Part shown: piece after piece, positions 16,673-26,797 of the stretch
Layout: each line of letters begins with the position of its first letter
Position numbering within the stretch: position 1 is the stretch's first letter
From: Physcocola sp002396385
GTDB taxonomy: Bacteria > Bacteroidota > Bacteroidia > Bacteroidales > Paludibacteraceae
Direction: 5' to 3'
NCBI GenBank assembly: GCA_946535435.1
Contig: CAMNDM010000011.1
Span: 22,797 to 86,796 of the forward strand
Length of the DNA: 64,000 bases
Notes under the pieces: model-generated
Told to the model about the DNA's origin: nothing
Database searches by the model: none
Seen by the model: only the letters and a program-made list of their open reading frames with translations
Program-made: the position numbers and the translations under genes

Positions 16673-17209
16673 ATGGATCCGTTGTTGATTATAAAAAAAT
16701 ATGTTGATCCGTCTTCCGATGCTTATCGCATTTTGGTTGACCATTCTACTTCTGTTGCTAATTTGGCTGTCTCGATGGGGAAGGCTCATCCTGAACTCGA
16801 TATCGATTTGCAGTTTGTGCAAGAGGCTGCTATGTTGCACGATATCGGCATAATTAGAACTGCTGCTGAGTCGATTGACTGTCACGGCGATGAACCTTAT
16901 ATTTGTCACGGTGTGCTTGGCGCTGAGATACTCCGTTCCGAGGGACTCGACAAACATGCTTTAGTTTGCGAACGCCATACGGGTACGGGACTTACAAAAG
17001 AATACATCGACCGTCACGGGTTACCCATCCCTTCTCGCGATATGCTGCCTGTTTCTTTAGAGGAAAAACTCATTTGTTATGCCGACAAGTTTTTCTCTAA
17101 AACCCATCTGGGCGAACAGCGGTCTGTTGATGTGGCCCGCAAGAAACTTGAAAAATTCGGACCTGAGACCCTGCGCCGTTTCGATGAACTGCATGCTCTT
17201 TTCAAATAG
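16673..17209 (+). CDS. HD-domain phosphohydrolase
   Basis: The 178-residue protein has the HD metal motif: His of DHSTSVANLA, then AAMLHDIGII, a further His in HGVLGAEIL, and Asp in CYADKFFSKTHL. It resembles the YqeK/HDIG group of small nucleotide or nucleic-acid phosphohydrolases. The exact substrate is not evident. It converges with the SUI1 gene, with one base between the stops. Confidence 0.8.
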   Translation: MDPLLIIKKYVDPSSDAYRILVDHSTSVANLAVSMGKAHPELDIDLQFVQEAAMLHDIGIIRTAAESIDCHGDEPYICHGVLGAEILRSEGLDKHALVCERHTGTGLTKEYIDRHGLPIPSRDMLPVSLEEKLICYADKFFSKTHLGEQRSVDVARKKLEKFGPETLRRFDELHALFK

Positions 17210-17210
17210 T

Positions 17211-17555
17211 TTATTGCCTTTTTGCCTGGTGCCCCATGCCTTCCAGTAGGCTTATGGCTGCCTGTGCCACGTCTCCTTGCAATAGTATTTCCCCGCCTCT
17301 GGCACTACCTCCGGTATTCAGTTTCTTTCTTAGTTGTGCCGCAAAGGCGGCTATCTCCTCGTCGCTACCATTATGTCCGTAAATAATGGTGGCTTTCTTT
17401 TGGCTCGCTCCACGCTTTTCTACCTTTATGGTTAACTTCTGTTTGCGGAATGTTTCTTCAACGGCTTCTGGTGTTGTTTCTTGTCTGCCTATTTCCATTC
17501 CCTCTTTTTCTGCTATTTGGGTGAGCGCTGCTCGCCAGTCTGTTTCCTTTTTCAT
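17211..17555 (-). CDS. SUI1/YciH-family translation factor
   Basis: The 114-residue protein has a disordered N-terminus and a SUI1 fold: LTIKVEKRGASQKKATIIYG, then ELAAFAAQLRKKLNTGGSAR-like text (here EIAAFAAQLRKKLNTGGSA) and EILLQGDVAQAAISLLEGMG. It resembles bacterial YciH, a relative of eukaryotic eIF1 that influences start-site fidelity. The role in Bacteroidota is not established. Confidence 0.85.
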   Translation of the reverse strand: MKKETDWRAALTQIAEKEGMEIGRQETTPEAVEETFRKQKLTIKVEKRGASQKKATIIYGHNGSDEEIAAFAAQLRKKLNTGGSARGGEILLQGDVAQAAISLLEGMGHQAKRQ

Positions 17556-17583
17556 CTTTATTGGGGGTTGCTTGCTATTTCTT

Positions 17584-17613
17584 TTTGCGTAAAATTAAAA
17601 AAAATTATCTTTG
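17584..17613 (+). promoter_or_regulatory. Promoter of the FAH-family gene
   Basis: TTTG at 17584-17587 and TATCTTTG at 17606-17613 are separated by 18 bases, about 50 bases before the ATG. Confidence 0.5.
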
Positions 17614-17663
17614 CATACCGATTATAATTTGTATATTGCAGTTGCTGCAACTTGTTCTTTAAA

Positions 17664-18281
17664 ATGAAGATTATTGCTATAGGGTGGAATTATCCACGAC
17701 ATAATGCCGAACTTTCGGTTTCTACTGTAAAACCCGAGTGCCCGGTCATCTTTATGAAACCAGACACTTCTGTGCTGAGGGATGGGGAACCTTTCTATTT
17801 GCCCGATTTCTCAAACGAGGTTCATTACGAGACGGAGGTCATTGTTCGCATCTCTAAAATGGGTAAAAATATTGCCCGCCAGTTCGCTAACCGCTATTAC
17901 GATGCGGTGGGAATTGGCATCGATTTTACTGCGCGCGATTTGCAACGGAAGTTCAAAATGGCTGGTGACCCGTGGGATTTATGCAAGGGCTTCGACAATT
18001 CTGCCCCTATCAGCAAGTTCATTCCAAAACAAGATTTGCCCGAATTCTCGAAACTCAATTTCCATCTCTTGCTGAATGGAAAAATGGTGCAGACGGGTAA
18101 AACGGCCGATATGTTCTTTTCTATCGATGAGATTATTGAATATGTCAGCCGCTTTGTGACGCTTAAGGTCGGCGATGTCATTTTTACGGGTACTCCTGAG
18201 GGGGTCGGTCCTGTTGCTGTGGGCGACCATCTACAGGCTTTCCTTGAAAACCAAAAACTTCTTGATTTCAAGGTGTGCTGA
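17664..18281 (+). CDS. Fumarylacetoacetate hydrolase family protein
   Basis: The 205-residue protein has the FAH-fold blocks IGWNYPRHNAEL, FMKPDTSVL, VHYETEVIVRISKMGKNI (metal-binding Glu) and VGIGIDFTARDLQ, and ends with GDVIFTGTPEGVGPVAVGD. Members cleave or decarboxylate 1,3-dicarbonyl acids such as acylpyruvates or oxaloacetate. I chose ATG 17664 over an upstream TTG at 17652 because the conserved sequence starts there. It stands alone 76 bases before porU. Confidence 0.88.
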   Translation: MKIIAIGWNYPRHNAELSVSTVKPECPVIFMKPDTSVLRDGEPFYLPDFSNEVHYETEVIVRISKMGKNIARQFANRYYDAVGIGIDFTARDLQRKFKMAGDPWDLCKGFDNSAPISKFIPKQDLPEFSKLNFHLLLNGKMVQTGKTADMFFSIDEIIEYVSRFVTLKVGDVIFTGTPEGVGPVAVGDHLQAFLENQKLLDFKVC

Positions 18282-18357
18282 TTTTTTGCCGATGCTGGCT
18301 CTTTTTTGTGCTTTTTTGTCGTAGCGCTGTCTACGATGCTTTTTATTGATATAGTTT

Positions 18358-21300
18358 ATGACAAATAATATGGTGTCTTTGTTAAGACGTATACTTCTAT
18401 GCGTGTCGGTTATTTGCACGATTCCCGTGGCTTGTTATGGTGACGATGCCTTTGTTTCGCGTGTACCTATGTATGCCGCTTCTTCGAAGTTGTCTTCTGG
18501 CTTATGGGTGAAAATACGGGTTACAAAAGAGGGCATGTACAAAATAACTTACGACGAATTGAAGGCTTGGGGCTTCAAGAATCCTAAAAATGTACGTGTT
18601 TATGGCTATGGTGGACAGTTGCTGTCTGAAAACCTGACTGCCGATTATATCGACGATATTCCTGAAGTATGCACGTATGAGGGTGACAATTACCTGCTTT
18701 TTTATGGTGTCGGCACTCTGAAGCAGGTACCTTCGAATAACAGTAACCCTCTTTTTTTCGTCAATAACTCTTATGCCGACGCTGGTGCTTATTTCCTTTC
18801 TGAAACGGGGGGAAAGAGGCTTTCTGCTAAAAAAGGCAAGGTGCCTGCTGCCGATGCTGTTAAGTCGATTCATACGCATTATGCGTTTAATATCTATATG
18901 CCCCAAACAACCAACATCTACAAAGGTGGTACCGCATGGTACGACGATGGGGTGCAGCAGTCGGGTACAACTAAGATAAGTCTGCCTTTCAGCAATATGG
19001 TGCCAGGTGACAATGTTTTTTTTACTATCTATACCGATGTGACGAATTCTAACGATCCGAAATTTAGTGTTTCGGTCAACGGTTCTTCTTTCTCGGTGAC
19101 TCCTGCTCTCATGGCTTCTAAGGCTGACATTTATCAGCCTGCTTCTGCTAAATCGTTAGATTTTAAGGTCGATTTTACTTCCTCTGCGGCTTCTTGTACG
19201 GGATATATTCATTATCTCTGCGCTTCGGCTCTGTGTTATAACAAGTTGCAAAGCGGATTTTTGTGCTTTAATAACTTGTCGGCCGATACCGTGGGGGTTG
19301 TTGAACATGTTGTGTCGGGGGCTAATTCTGAAACTGTGGTGTGGAATGTGACAAATCCCAACCAGATTACACAATGTGTTAGTTCTCTAAGTGCCGACAG
19401 TCTCCGGTTTAAGGCGTCTGCTGGTGTGTTCTCGAAGTATGTGGCTTTTAACCCAAAAGGTGGCGGATTCCTTTCTGTCGATGGGCACTCTGTTTTAGTC
19501 AACCAAAACCTGCATGGGTTTAAAGGTGCTGACCTGGTTATTATTTCGCCTCTTGCTTTTCAGGCCCAGGCGCAGCGTTTGGCCAACCTGCATATTCAGA
19601 ACGATGGTATTTCTGCGGTGGTGTTGTCGCAGGAGCAGATTTTTAACGAGTTCTCTTCGGGAACTACTGATCCTACGGCTATTCGTTCGTTTATGAAGAT
19701 GCTTTACGACAGGGCTCAAACCGACCCTGAACGGGTGGCGCCTCGTTATTTGCTTTTGTTTGGTGACGGATGTTTCGACAACAAAGGCTTGTTGTCTTCT
19801 TCCTATCCGGCTCCTCGTAATCTGGTTCTTTGCTATCAGCGTGGTACGGGCAATGTTTCTTTCCCTGCCGACGATTATTATGGTATGCTTGCCGATAACG
19901 ACAGCACTAACTTCTCAATCGTAAGGTCTTCTTGCCAGGTGGCGGTTGGCCGTCTCCCGTTTGTTACGGCTGAACAGGCTGATGCTGTTGTGACGAAGAT
20001 TGGGGAATATATGAAGAATGACCAGATGGGGGCGTGGAAAAACAAGATATGCCTGCTTGCCGATGACAATGAGGGTAAGTCGTCTGCCATCTCTTATCAC
20101 GATTTTCTGACTTATGCCGAATCGCTGTCGAAAGTTATTGCTAGTGCGCTACCAAGCGTTGACCAGAAAAAGATTTATCACGATTCCTACAACCGTGTTG
20201 TTGAATCGAGTGGTAACAGATATCCCGATGTTGAAAAGCTTATTCTTGAGAATGTAGAGAATGGCTCCATGTTGATCAATTATATCGGCCATAGTAATGC
20301 TATTAACTGGGCTGCTGAAAAAACATTTACCCAGAATCTGGTTTCTTCGCTGACAAACAAACGCTTGGGCGTTTGGTTCTCTGCAAGTTGCGAGTTCTCG
20401 GAATACGATAATTATGCCACTGCCTGCGGCGAGTCGTTGGTGCTCGCACCTAATGGGGGGGCCATTGCTGTGGTGGCTACTTCAAGGCCGACTTATGCTT
20501 ACGACAACAATTTGTTCGACTCGGCTTTCTGCCTCTATTTCTTCTCTCAGACTCCTGATATGACTATAGGTGACATTATGCTTATGGCAAAAAATAAGGT
20601 GGCTAATGAAATCCGTGTCAAGTATCCTTTGATGGGTGACCCGGCCTTACACATTGTTTTCCCTGCTGAACGTGTCATTACTGATTTTGTTTCCTTAGAT
20701 ACGGCTAATGCCCTTTCTAAAGTTGTCGTAAACGGACATATTGAAAATGATGGCGCTGCCGATAATAGTTTCAACGGTCGTGTTTTTGTTAAGGTTTACG
20801 ACAAGGAACAGACAAGAAGTACTAAGGGTAATGATAAGGATGAGAACGGAAATCCGATGATTGCCAAGTTTAATGACTATCCGAGTGTGTTGTTCTCTGG
20901 TGAGGCGGAGGTTGTGGATGGTGAATTCTCGTTTAGCTTTATTGTCCCTAACGATATCTCGTATGCCTTCGGTAAGGGACGTATTACTTATTATGCTTGC
21001 GATACAGAAAGCAAGGTTGAGGCTGTCGGCAACTACGACAATCTGGTTATCGGTGGTAGTCTTGACTCGCTTATTGCCGATTCTGTCGGACCTTTGGCTT
21101 CGGTTTATATCAACTCGCCTTCTTTCCGTTCGGGTGATGTGGTTGGCGCCAATCCTGTCTTTATTGCCAAACTCTACGACGAGAATGGTATTAATGCTTC
21201 CGATGTCGGCATCGGGCACGATATCACGCTCTCCATTAATGGCGGTGATCCGGTGCCTCTGAATTCCAATTTCGCATATTCGCTGCACAGTTGTACCGAT

Positions 21301-21732
21301 GGTACTGTCTCTTATAAGATGATTGGACTCGCCGATGGCGTGTACACGCTTACTTTCAAGGTTTGGGACTTACTTAACAATTCTACAACCAAAACTCTCT
21401 CGTTTGTGGTTGAAAATGGTAAGGGACCTCACATCGATGCTGTTTCGGCTTTCCCTAATCCGGCTCTGAATGAGACCAACTTGGTTGTTAGACACGACAG
21501 GCCTTTGGCGAATGTTGATTATGTCGTATCTATTTACGATGTGAACGGCAGGTTTGTCAATGTGTTGACTGGGTCTGATAATTCTGCCGATGCACAGATT
21601 TCCATCCCGTGGAATTTGAAAAATGCTTACGGACAACGCGTCGGTGCTGGTGTTTATATCTATAGGGTTGAATTGAAAACCGACGATAGTTCTTTTGTGG
21701 GGAATTCCGACAAAATTGTGGTGCTTCCTTAG
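18358..21732 (+). CDS. porU: Type IX secretion C25 sortase, PorU type (copy 1)
   Basis: PorU is the surface sortase of T9SS: it removes the C-terminal signal of cargo and attaches the cargo to A-LPS. The 1124-residue protein has a signal peptide, an N-terminal beta domain and a gingipain-like C25 peptidase core. The catalytic pair is visible as His645 (INYIGHSN) and Cys678 (WFSASCEFSEYD), spaced 33 apart as in gingipains. An Ig-like region and a C-terminal tail (FPNPALNETNL through AGVYIYRVEL) follow, resembling the T9SS C-terminal domain. A terminator follows and a close paralogue lies 164 bases downstream, then porV. Confidence 0.88.
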   Translation: MTNNMVSLLRRILLCVSVICTIPVACYGDDAFVSRVPMYAASSKLSSGLWVKIRVTKEGMYKITYDELKAWGFKNPKNVRVYGYGGQLLSENLTADYIDDIPEVCTYEGDNYLLFYGVGTLKQVPSNNSNPLFFVNNSYADAGAYFLSETGGKRLSAKKGKVPAADAVKSIHTHYAFNIYMPQTTNIYKGGTAWYDDGVQQSGTTKISLPFSNMVPGDNVFFTIYTDVTNSNDPKFSVSVNGSSFSVTPALMASKADIYQPASAKSLDFKVDFTSSAASCTGYIHYLCASALCYNKLQSGFLCFNNLSADTVGVVEHVVSGANSETVVWNVTNPNQITQCVSSLSADSLRFKASAGVFSKYVAFNPKGGGFLSVDGHSVLVNQNLHGFKGADLVIISPLAFQAQAQRLANLHIQNDGISAVVLSQEQIFNEFSSGTTDPTAIRSFMKMLYDRAQTDPERVAPRYLLLFGDGCFDNKGLLSSSYPAPRNLVLCYQRGTGNVSFPADDYYGMLADNDSTNFSIVRSSCQVAVGRLPFVTAEQADAVVTKIGEYMKNDQMGAWKNKICLLADDNEGKSSAISYHDFLTYAESLSKVIASALPSVDQKKIYHDSYNRVVESSGNRYPDVEKLILENVENGSMLINYIGHSNAINWAAEKTFTQNLVSSLTNKRLGVWFSASCEFSEYDNYATACGESLVLAPNGGAIAVVATSRPTYAYDNNLFDSAFCLYFFSQTPDMTIGDIMLMAKNKVANEIRVKYPLMGDPALHIVFPAERVITDFVSLDTANALSKVVVNGHIENDGAADNSFNGRVFVKVYDKEQTRSTKGNDKDENGNPMIAKFNDYPSVLFSGEAEVVDGEFSFSFIVPNDISYAFGKGRITYYACDTESKVEAVGNYDNLVIGGSLDSLIADSVGPLASVYINSPSFRSGDVVGANPVFIAKLYDENGINASDVGIGHDITLSINGGDPVPLNSNFAYSLHSCTDGTVSYKMIGLADGVYTLTFKVWDLLNNSTTKTLSFVVENGKGPHIDAVSAFPNPALNETNLVVRHDRPLANVDYVVSIYDVNGRFVNVLTGSDNSADAQISIPWNLKNAYGQRVGAGVYIYRVELKTDDSSFVGNSDKIVVLP

Positions 21733-21758
21733 CTGTTTAGTACATTTATAGGATTTAG

Positions 21759-21782
21759 AAACCGGACCGTTTGGCCCGGTTT
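21759..21782 (+). terminator. Terminator between the two porU genes
   Basis: AAACCGG pairs with CCGGTTT around a 10-nt loop and is followed by eight T. It suggests the two porU copies are separate transcripts. Confidence 0.75.
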
Positions 21783-21895
21783 TTTTTGTAATAATTAGGT
21801 TTGAGCTCCGTTATTTAATATGTGACGGAAGAAGTCATGCTTCTGTTCCGGAGACGTTTTGCCAATACTAGTTTTGATGTCTTAAATCAAATTAT

Positions 21896-24800
21896 ATGAT
21901 TTCTTTTAGTCCTGTTTTAAATCGTACAATAGCGTTCCTCTTCCTTCTTTTGGCGGCTTCAAACTGGTGTCGTGGCGCCGATTCATTTGTGGCCCGATTG
22001 CCGAAGTATGCGTCTTCTTCCAAACTTTCGACTGGAATGTGGGTGAAGGTTCGTGTCATGAATGAGGGTATGTACAAGATTACTTTTGATGAGTTGAGGG
22101 CTTTGGGATTCAAAAATCCGAAGAATGTGCGCGTATATGGTTACGGGGGGCAGCTTCTTCCTGAAAAACTGACTGCCGATTATCTTGACGATATTCCTGA
22201 AGTGTGTACGTACTTGGGCGACGGATTTCTGTTGTTTTATGGTGTTGGCGTACTAAAACAGATTGAATCTACGGGGACCGATCCTTTTACCTTTTCCATT
22301 AACCCTTATTCCGATTGTGGACATTATTTCCTTTCGGAGGTGCCTGGAGAACGCTTGTCGCCTACCGTTGACGGTGATTTTGCTGCTGATGCTGACATGT
22401 CCATCAACACGCATTATGCGTTCAACATCTATATGCCGCAAACAACTAATATCTACAAGGGTGGTTCTGCATGGTACGACGATGGGGTGCTGCAGTCGGG
22501 TTCAACCAAAATAAGTCTGCCTTTCAGTAACATGGTACCCGGAAACAACGGATGTGTGACTTGCTATGTCGATGTCGCGAACCGACAGAGGAATGAAACG
22601 GAGAATGATTCCTTTCGAATAACTGCTTCGGGGCTGTCTTTCGATTCTTTTATACTAGGCTTCCCTAAATCTTTTGGAAATGTCCTCCAGTCGGGTAAGG
22701 CACATTCGTTAGACTTTAATGTGTGGTATTCCTCCCCTTATGTTTCACATGTCGGACATATATATTATCTGAGTGCTTCTGCTTTGTGCTATAATAAACT
22801 GCAAGGTGGTTACTTAGTCTTCAACAATCTACGGTCAGGTGCCGGAAAAGTTCTTGAGCATGTTGTTGCGGGGGCCGATGCCGAAACCCAGGTCTGGAAT
22901 GTGACGAATCCGAACCGTATTACCAAGTGCGTTTGCTCGGTAAGTGCCGACAGCCTCCGATTCAAGGGTGTTGCCAATCCTTTTTGCAAATATGTGGCAT
23001 TTAATCCGAAAGGGGCTGGTTTCCTGAAGGTCGGGGCGTATGCTCCTGTCGTCAATCAGAATCTGCACGCCTTTAATGGTGCCGACTTGGTCATACTGTC
23101 GCCTGCTCAATTTTTTGCCCAGGCTCAGCGTTTGGCTGACCTACATAGGCGGAACGACGGTATTTCTGTCGCACTGTTTACGCAAGAGCAGATTTTCAAC
23201 GAATTCTCGTCGGGAACCCCCGACCCTACGGCTATACGCTCGTTTCTGAAAATGCTTTACGATAGGGCGCAGGCCGATGCAAAGCGTGTGGCTCCACGTT
23301 ATTTGCTTTTGTTCGGTGACGGCTGTTTCGACAATAAGGGCGTATTGGCAAATTCCTATAACGTTCCGCACAATTGGGTCCTCTGCCCACAATGGAGTTC
23401 GGGCTCTTCCAATTATCCGGCCGATGACTATTATGGTATGCTTGCCGATAACGGCGATTTCTTTTCTATGGGTTCGGCTTCGTGTCAGGTGGCTGTGGGG
23501 AGGCTTCCGGTTGTTACCGCAGAACAGGCCGGGGGCGTGGTCTCGAAAATAGAAGACTATATGATCAATAATCAGATGGGGCCTTGGAAAACAAGGGCTG
23601 TTATAATTGCTGATGACGATTATGATCCAAATAATAAAGATAACCAGACCTTATCTTTTTATAGTCGCTTCCTCAATAATGGTGAAGAGTTGAGCCAACT
23701 GATTTATAAAGTCTGTCCTGGCATTATACAGAAAAAAGTCTATAACGACTCCTACACGCTTGTCTCCGAGTCGAGTAGACCTTGCTATCCCGAAGTGGAG
23801 AAACTCATTGTCGATAATGCCCAAAATGGTTCTATGTTGATCAACTATATTGGTCATAGCAACTCGGTAAACTGGGCTGGCGAACAAATTTTCACCCAAA
23901 ACCAGGTGCCCTCTTTAACCAACAAGAAACAGGGCGTCTGGTTCTCTGCCAGTTGCTCTTTTGCTGAGTTCGACCACTATAACACTTCGTGTGGTGAGTC
24001 GTTGGTGCTTGCCCCTAATGGCGGGGCTATTGCTGTAGTCGCCAGTTCTCGTGATTCCTATATTAGCGATAACAAGGATTTTAATCTGAAGTTTGACAGT
24101 GCGTTTTTCTCGCAAACACCGGAAATGACCATTGGCGATGTGATGCTTGCCGCAAAAAATAGGGTCAACAACATTGCTCGTCTACAGTATGCTTTGTTGG
24201 GCGACCCTGCTCTCCACATCTTGTTTCCTTCGGGTAGGGTGGTGACCGATTCTGTTTCGACCGACACTGCACGCGCTTTTTCGAAAGTGGTGGTCAAGGG
24301 CCATATCGAACAGGATGGCGTTTATGACAAATCCTTCAACGGGAAAGTTTATGTAAATGTGTTCGATAAAAAACAAGTAAGGAGCACTAAGGGCAACTAT
24401 GCTGATAAAGATGGCGCCCCTATGGTGTCTAAATTCAAAGATTATTCCTCCATTTTGTTCTCGGGTTCCACACAAGCGAGCGAAGGACAGTTTTCCATCA
24501 GCTTTATGGTCCCTAGCAACATTGTTTACAGTTATGGAAATGCACGTATTGCCTATTATGCCTGTGATACAGGTAACGGGACTGAGGCTGTTGGCAACTA
24601 TTCCGGCTTGGTGGTGGGCGGTAGTCTCGATACCGTGGTAACCGATTCTGTCGGACCACAAGTGGCTGCCTTCATAAACACTCCGTCTTTCCGTAATGGC
24701 GATGTGGTAGGAGCTGAACCGGTCTTTATGGCGAAACTTTACGACACTGGTGGCATAAATGCGTCCGAGGTCGGTATCGGACACAACCTTACCCTCTCGG

Positions 24801-25297
24801 TAAATGGTGGTGACCCTGTTTCGCTAAATGACTATTTCTCCTATTCGATGGAAAGCTGTTCCGACGGTATGGTGGCCTATAAACTGACGGGACTGCCCGA
24901 CGGTTTTTACACGCTCACCTTTAAGGCGTGGGACCTGCATAACAACTCTACCACGAAAAGACTGACCTTTGTTTTGGAAAACGGGAAGGGGCCTCATATC
25001 AATGAGGTTTGCGCTTCTCCGAATCCGGCTCAAGACGAAACGTGTATACAGGTAAAACACGACCGACCTTTCTCAACTGTCGATTATGTGGTCTCTATTT
25101 TCGGGGCAGACGGGCGTTGCGTCAATACCCTGACAGGGACGGACAACTCGGAGACCGGTCAGTTCCAAATCCCATGGAACTTGAGGGACGCATCGGGGCT
25201 ACGCGTCCGGGGTGGTGTATATATCTGTAGGGTGGATTTGAAAACCAAAGAAACTACCTTTGTGGGCTGCTCCTGTAAAATTGTGGTGCTGCCATAA
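21896..25297 (+). CDS. porU: Type IX secretion C25 sortase, PorU type (copy 2)
   Basis: The 1133-residue protein is alignable along its length with copy 1. It has a signal peptide, the same N-terminal block (KITFDELRALGFKNPKNVRV), catalytic His654 (INYIGHSN) and Cys687 (WFSASCSFAEFD), Ig-like repeats and the C-terminal tail. Both active-site residues are intact, so it is not an obvious dead copy. Differences cluster in the loops near residues ~130-260 and around 550-600. A TAGTTTTG at 21869-21876 may be its -7 element. porV follows 176 bases later, so this copy holds the usual porU-porV position. Confidence 0.86.
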   Translation: MISFSPVLNRTIAFLFLLLAASNWCRGADSFVARLPKYASSSKLSTGMWVKVRVMNEGMYKITFDELRALGFKNPKNVRVYGYGGQLLPEKLTADYLDDIPEVCTYLGDGFLLFYGVGVLKQIESTGTDPFTFSINPYSDCGHYFLSEVPGERLSPTVDGDFAADADMSINTHYAFNIYMPQTTNIYKGGSAWYDDGVLQSGSTKISLPFSNMVPGNNGCVTCYVDVANRQRNETENDSFRITASGLSFDSFILGFPKSFGNVLQSGKAHSLDFNVWYSSPYVSHVGHIYYLSASALCYNKLQGGYLVFNNLRSGAGKVLEHVVAGADAETQVWNVTNPNRITKCVCSVSADSLRFKGVANPFCKYVAFNPKGAGFLKVGAYAPVVNQNLHAFNGADLVILSPAQFFAQAQRLADLHRRNDGISVALFTQEQIFNEFSSGTPDPTAIRSFLKMLYDRAQADAKRVAPRYLLLFGDGCFDNKGVLANSYNVPHNWVLCPQWSSGSSNYPADDYYGMLADNGDFFSMGSASCQVAVGRLPVVTAEQAGGVVSKIEDYMINNQMGPWKTRAVIIADDDYDPNNKDNQTLSFYSRFLNNGEELSQLIYKVCPGIIQKKVYNDSYTLVSESSRPCYPEVEKLIVDNAQNGSMLINYIGHSNSVNWAGEQIFTQNQVPSLTNKKQGVWFSASCSFAEFDHYNTSCGESLVLAPNGGAIAVVASSRDSYISDNKDFNLKFDSAFFSQTPEMTIGDVMLAAKNRVNNIARLQYALLGDPALHILFPSGRVVTDSVSTDTARAFSKVVVKGHIEQDGVYDKSFNGKVYVNVFDKKQVRSTKGNYADKDGAPMVSKFKDYSSILFSGSTQASEGQFSISFMVPSNIVYSYGNARIAYYACDTGNGTEAVGNYSGLVVGGSLDTVVTDSVGPQVAAFINTPSFRNGDVVGAEPVFMAKLYDTGGINASEVGIGHNLTLSVNGGDPVSLNDYFSYSMESCSDGMVAYKLTGLPDGFYTLTFKAWDLHNNSTTKRLTFVLENGKGPHINEVCASPNPAQDETCIQVKHDRPFSTVDYVVSIFGADGRCVNTLTGTDNSETGQFQIPWNLRDASGLRVRGGVYICRVDLKTKETTFVGCSCKIVVLP

Positions 25298-25441
25298 TGG
25301 TCTGCAATACATAGAAAAACTGATGTTTTTGTGTGTTCTCAAGCAATGATTATAAGATTTTTACAGGACTTATGCTCTCTCTTGATTCTAAAATTTGTGC
25401 TATTCCTACAATAAAACACTTTTTTTTCTGTTATATATTCG

Positions 25442-25449
25442 TATTTTTG
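25442..25449 (+). promoter_or_regulatory. Probable -7 element of porV
   Basis: TATTTTTG fits TAnnTTTG and lies 24 bases before the start. The 25298-25473 gap otherwise holds nothing I recognise. Confidence 0.45.
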
Positions 25450-25473
25450 TGATAATAAATTGTCGAATAAAGA

Positions 25474-26703
25474 ATGAAAAACTTATTTATAAGATTGGGC
25501 CTTTCTGCAGCATTGCTCTCTGTCGCTGGTTCTGCATTGGCTGACGAGAAATCTGAAATGTTCAATCCGTTACAGTCTGCTGTACCTTCTCTCTCTATTG
25601 CTCCTGATGCACGTGGCGGAGGTATGGGCGACATTGGTGTGGCAACCTCTCCCGATTTGAATTCCCAATACTGGAACCTTGCCAAGTATGCCCAAATGTC
25701 GGGGCAGGGTGGTGCGTCGTTGTCATACACTCCTTGGTTGAGGAAGATTGTTGATGATATCTATATGGCTTATTTGGCCGGTTATTATAAACTTGGTGAG
25801 AATCGTGCCCTTAGTGCCTCGTTGCGCTATTTCTCTTATGGAGATATTGAACTGACAAGCGGTAAGGACGCTATGGGAAATGTTCAGTCTATTGGTTCGT
25901 GCCGTCCTTACGAGTTCGCTGTCGACCTCGGTTACTCGATGATGTTGTCGGAGTATTGGTCTGCGGGTGTGGCTCTAAGGTTCATTTATTCCGACATAAC
26001 TAACGGTATGTCTTCCGATGGTTCCAGCGCTAGTGCGGCTAAGGCTATTGCTGCCGATTTGGGTGCCTATTACCGCAAACCTATTGCTTTGACAGAAACC
26101 CGTAACGCTTACGTCGGTTTCGGTGCAAGCGCTTCGAATATCGGCTCTAAAGTCTCTTACGATGATGGCGATACCGAGGAATTCCTTCCTGCGAACCTTC
26201 GTGTGGGGGGGAGTTTCGAATACCCGTTCGATGACTATAGCACGCTGACTTTGGCTTTCGACTTGAACAAACTGATGGTTCCTACTGCCCCTGTTTGCCC
26301 TACTAAGCGTGCCGACGAGACCAAAGAACAGTACGATGCTCGCGTTAAGGAATACGAGAAAAAGTACGAAGATTATCAGAAAAAAGGTTCTATTGGCGGT
26401 ATTTTCCGCTCTTTTACCGATGCTCCTGGTGGCTTCTCGGAAGAAATGGACGAAATTATGTGGTCGTTGGGTCTAGAATACGCTTACAATAAGCAGTTCT
26501 TTGTTCGTGGCGGCTATTTCCACGAGGCTGAAAGCAAGGGTAACCGTAAGTACTTCTCGGTGGGTGCCGGTTTCAAACTGAGCATGTTCGAATTGAATGG
26601 TGCTTACCTGATTGCCCAATCGTCGAATAACCCGCTTGACCAGACTTTGCGTTTCTCGCTGGGCTTCAATATCGATGGCTTGAAGAAAATTGTTGAAGAG
26701 TAA
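25474..26703 (+). CDS. porV: Type IX secretion outer-membrane protein PorV
   Basis: PorV (LptO) is an outer-membrane barrel of the FadL class that shuttles T9SS cargo to PorU. The 409-residue protein has a signal peptide, then PSLSIAPDARGGGMGDIGVA, which is the family hallmark, followed by NSQYWNLAKYA. Strands such as LSYTPWLRKIVDDIYMAYLA and ALSASLRYFSYGDI continue to the terminal LRFSLGFNIDG. It follows the two porU genes, as in many T9SS-positive Bacteroidota, and ends before a hairpin terminator. Confidence 0.92.
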   Translation: MKNLFIRLGLSAALLSVAGSALADEKSEMFNPLQSAVPSLSIAPDARGGGMGDIGVATSPDLNSQYWNLAKYAQMSGQGGASLSYTPWLRKIVDDIYMAYLAGYYKLGENRALSASLRYFSYGDIELTSGKDAMGNVQSIGSCRPYEFAVDLGYSMMLSEYWSAGVALRFIYSDITNGMSSDGSSASAAKAIAADLGAYYRKPIALTETRNAYVGFGASASNIGSKVSYDDGDTEEFLPANLRVGGSFEYPFDDYSTLTLAFDLNKLMVPTAPVCPTKRADETKEQYDARVKEYEKKYEDYQKKGSIGGIFRSFTDAPGGFSEEMDEIMWSLGLEYAYNKQFFVRGGYFHEAESKGNRKYFSVGAGFKLSMFELNGAYLIAQSSNNPLDQTLRFSLGFNIDGLKKIVEE

Positions 26704-26725
26704 GTATTTTTTAGTTTTAAATAAG

Positions 26726-26757
26726 ACGGCAGATGCACTTTATGGTACATTTGCCGT
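26726..26757 (+). terminator. Terminator after porV
   Basis: A 10-bp stem (26726-26735 with 26748-26757, one G-T pair) is followed by about nine T. Confidence 0.75.
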
Positions 26758-26765
26758 TTTTTTAT

Positions 26766-26773
26766 TATATTTG
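26766..26773 (+). promoter_or_regulatory. Probable -7 element of ispF
   Basis: TATATTTG fits TAnnTTTG and lies 24 bases before the ispF ATG at 26798. Confidence 0.4.
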
Positions 26774-26797
26774 CTATAATTGATATTTATTTTTTTT

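Noticed and set aside
20695..21288. 197-codon minus-strand open frame in porU
   Set aside because: Shadow of a clearly conserved gene; no domain visible.
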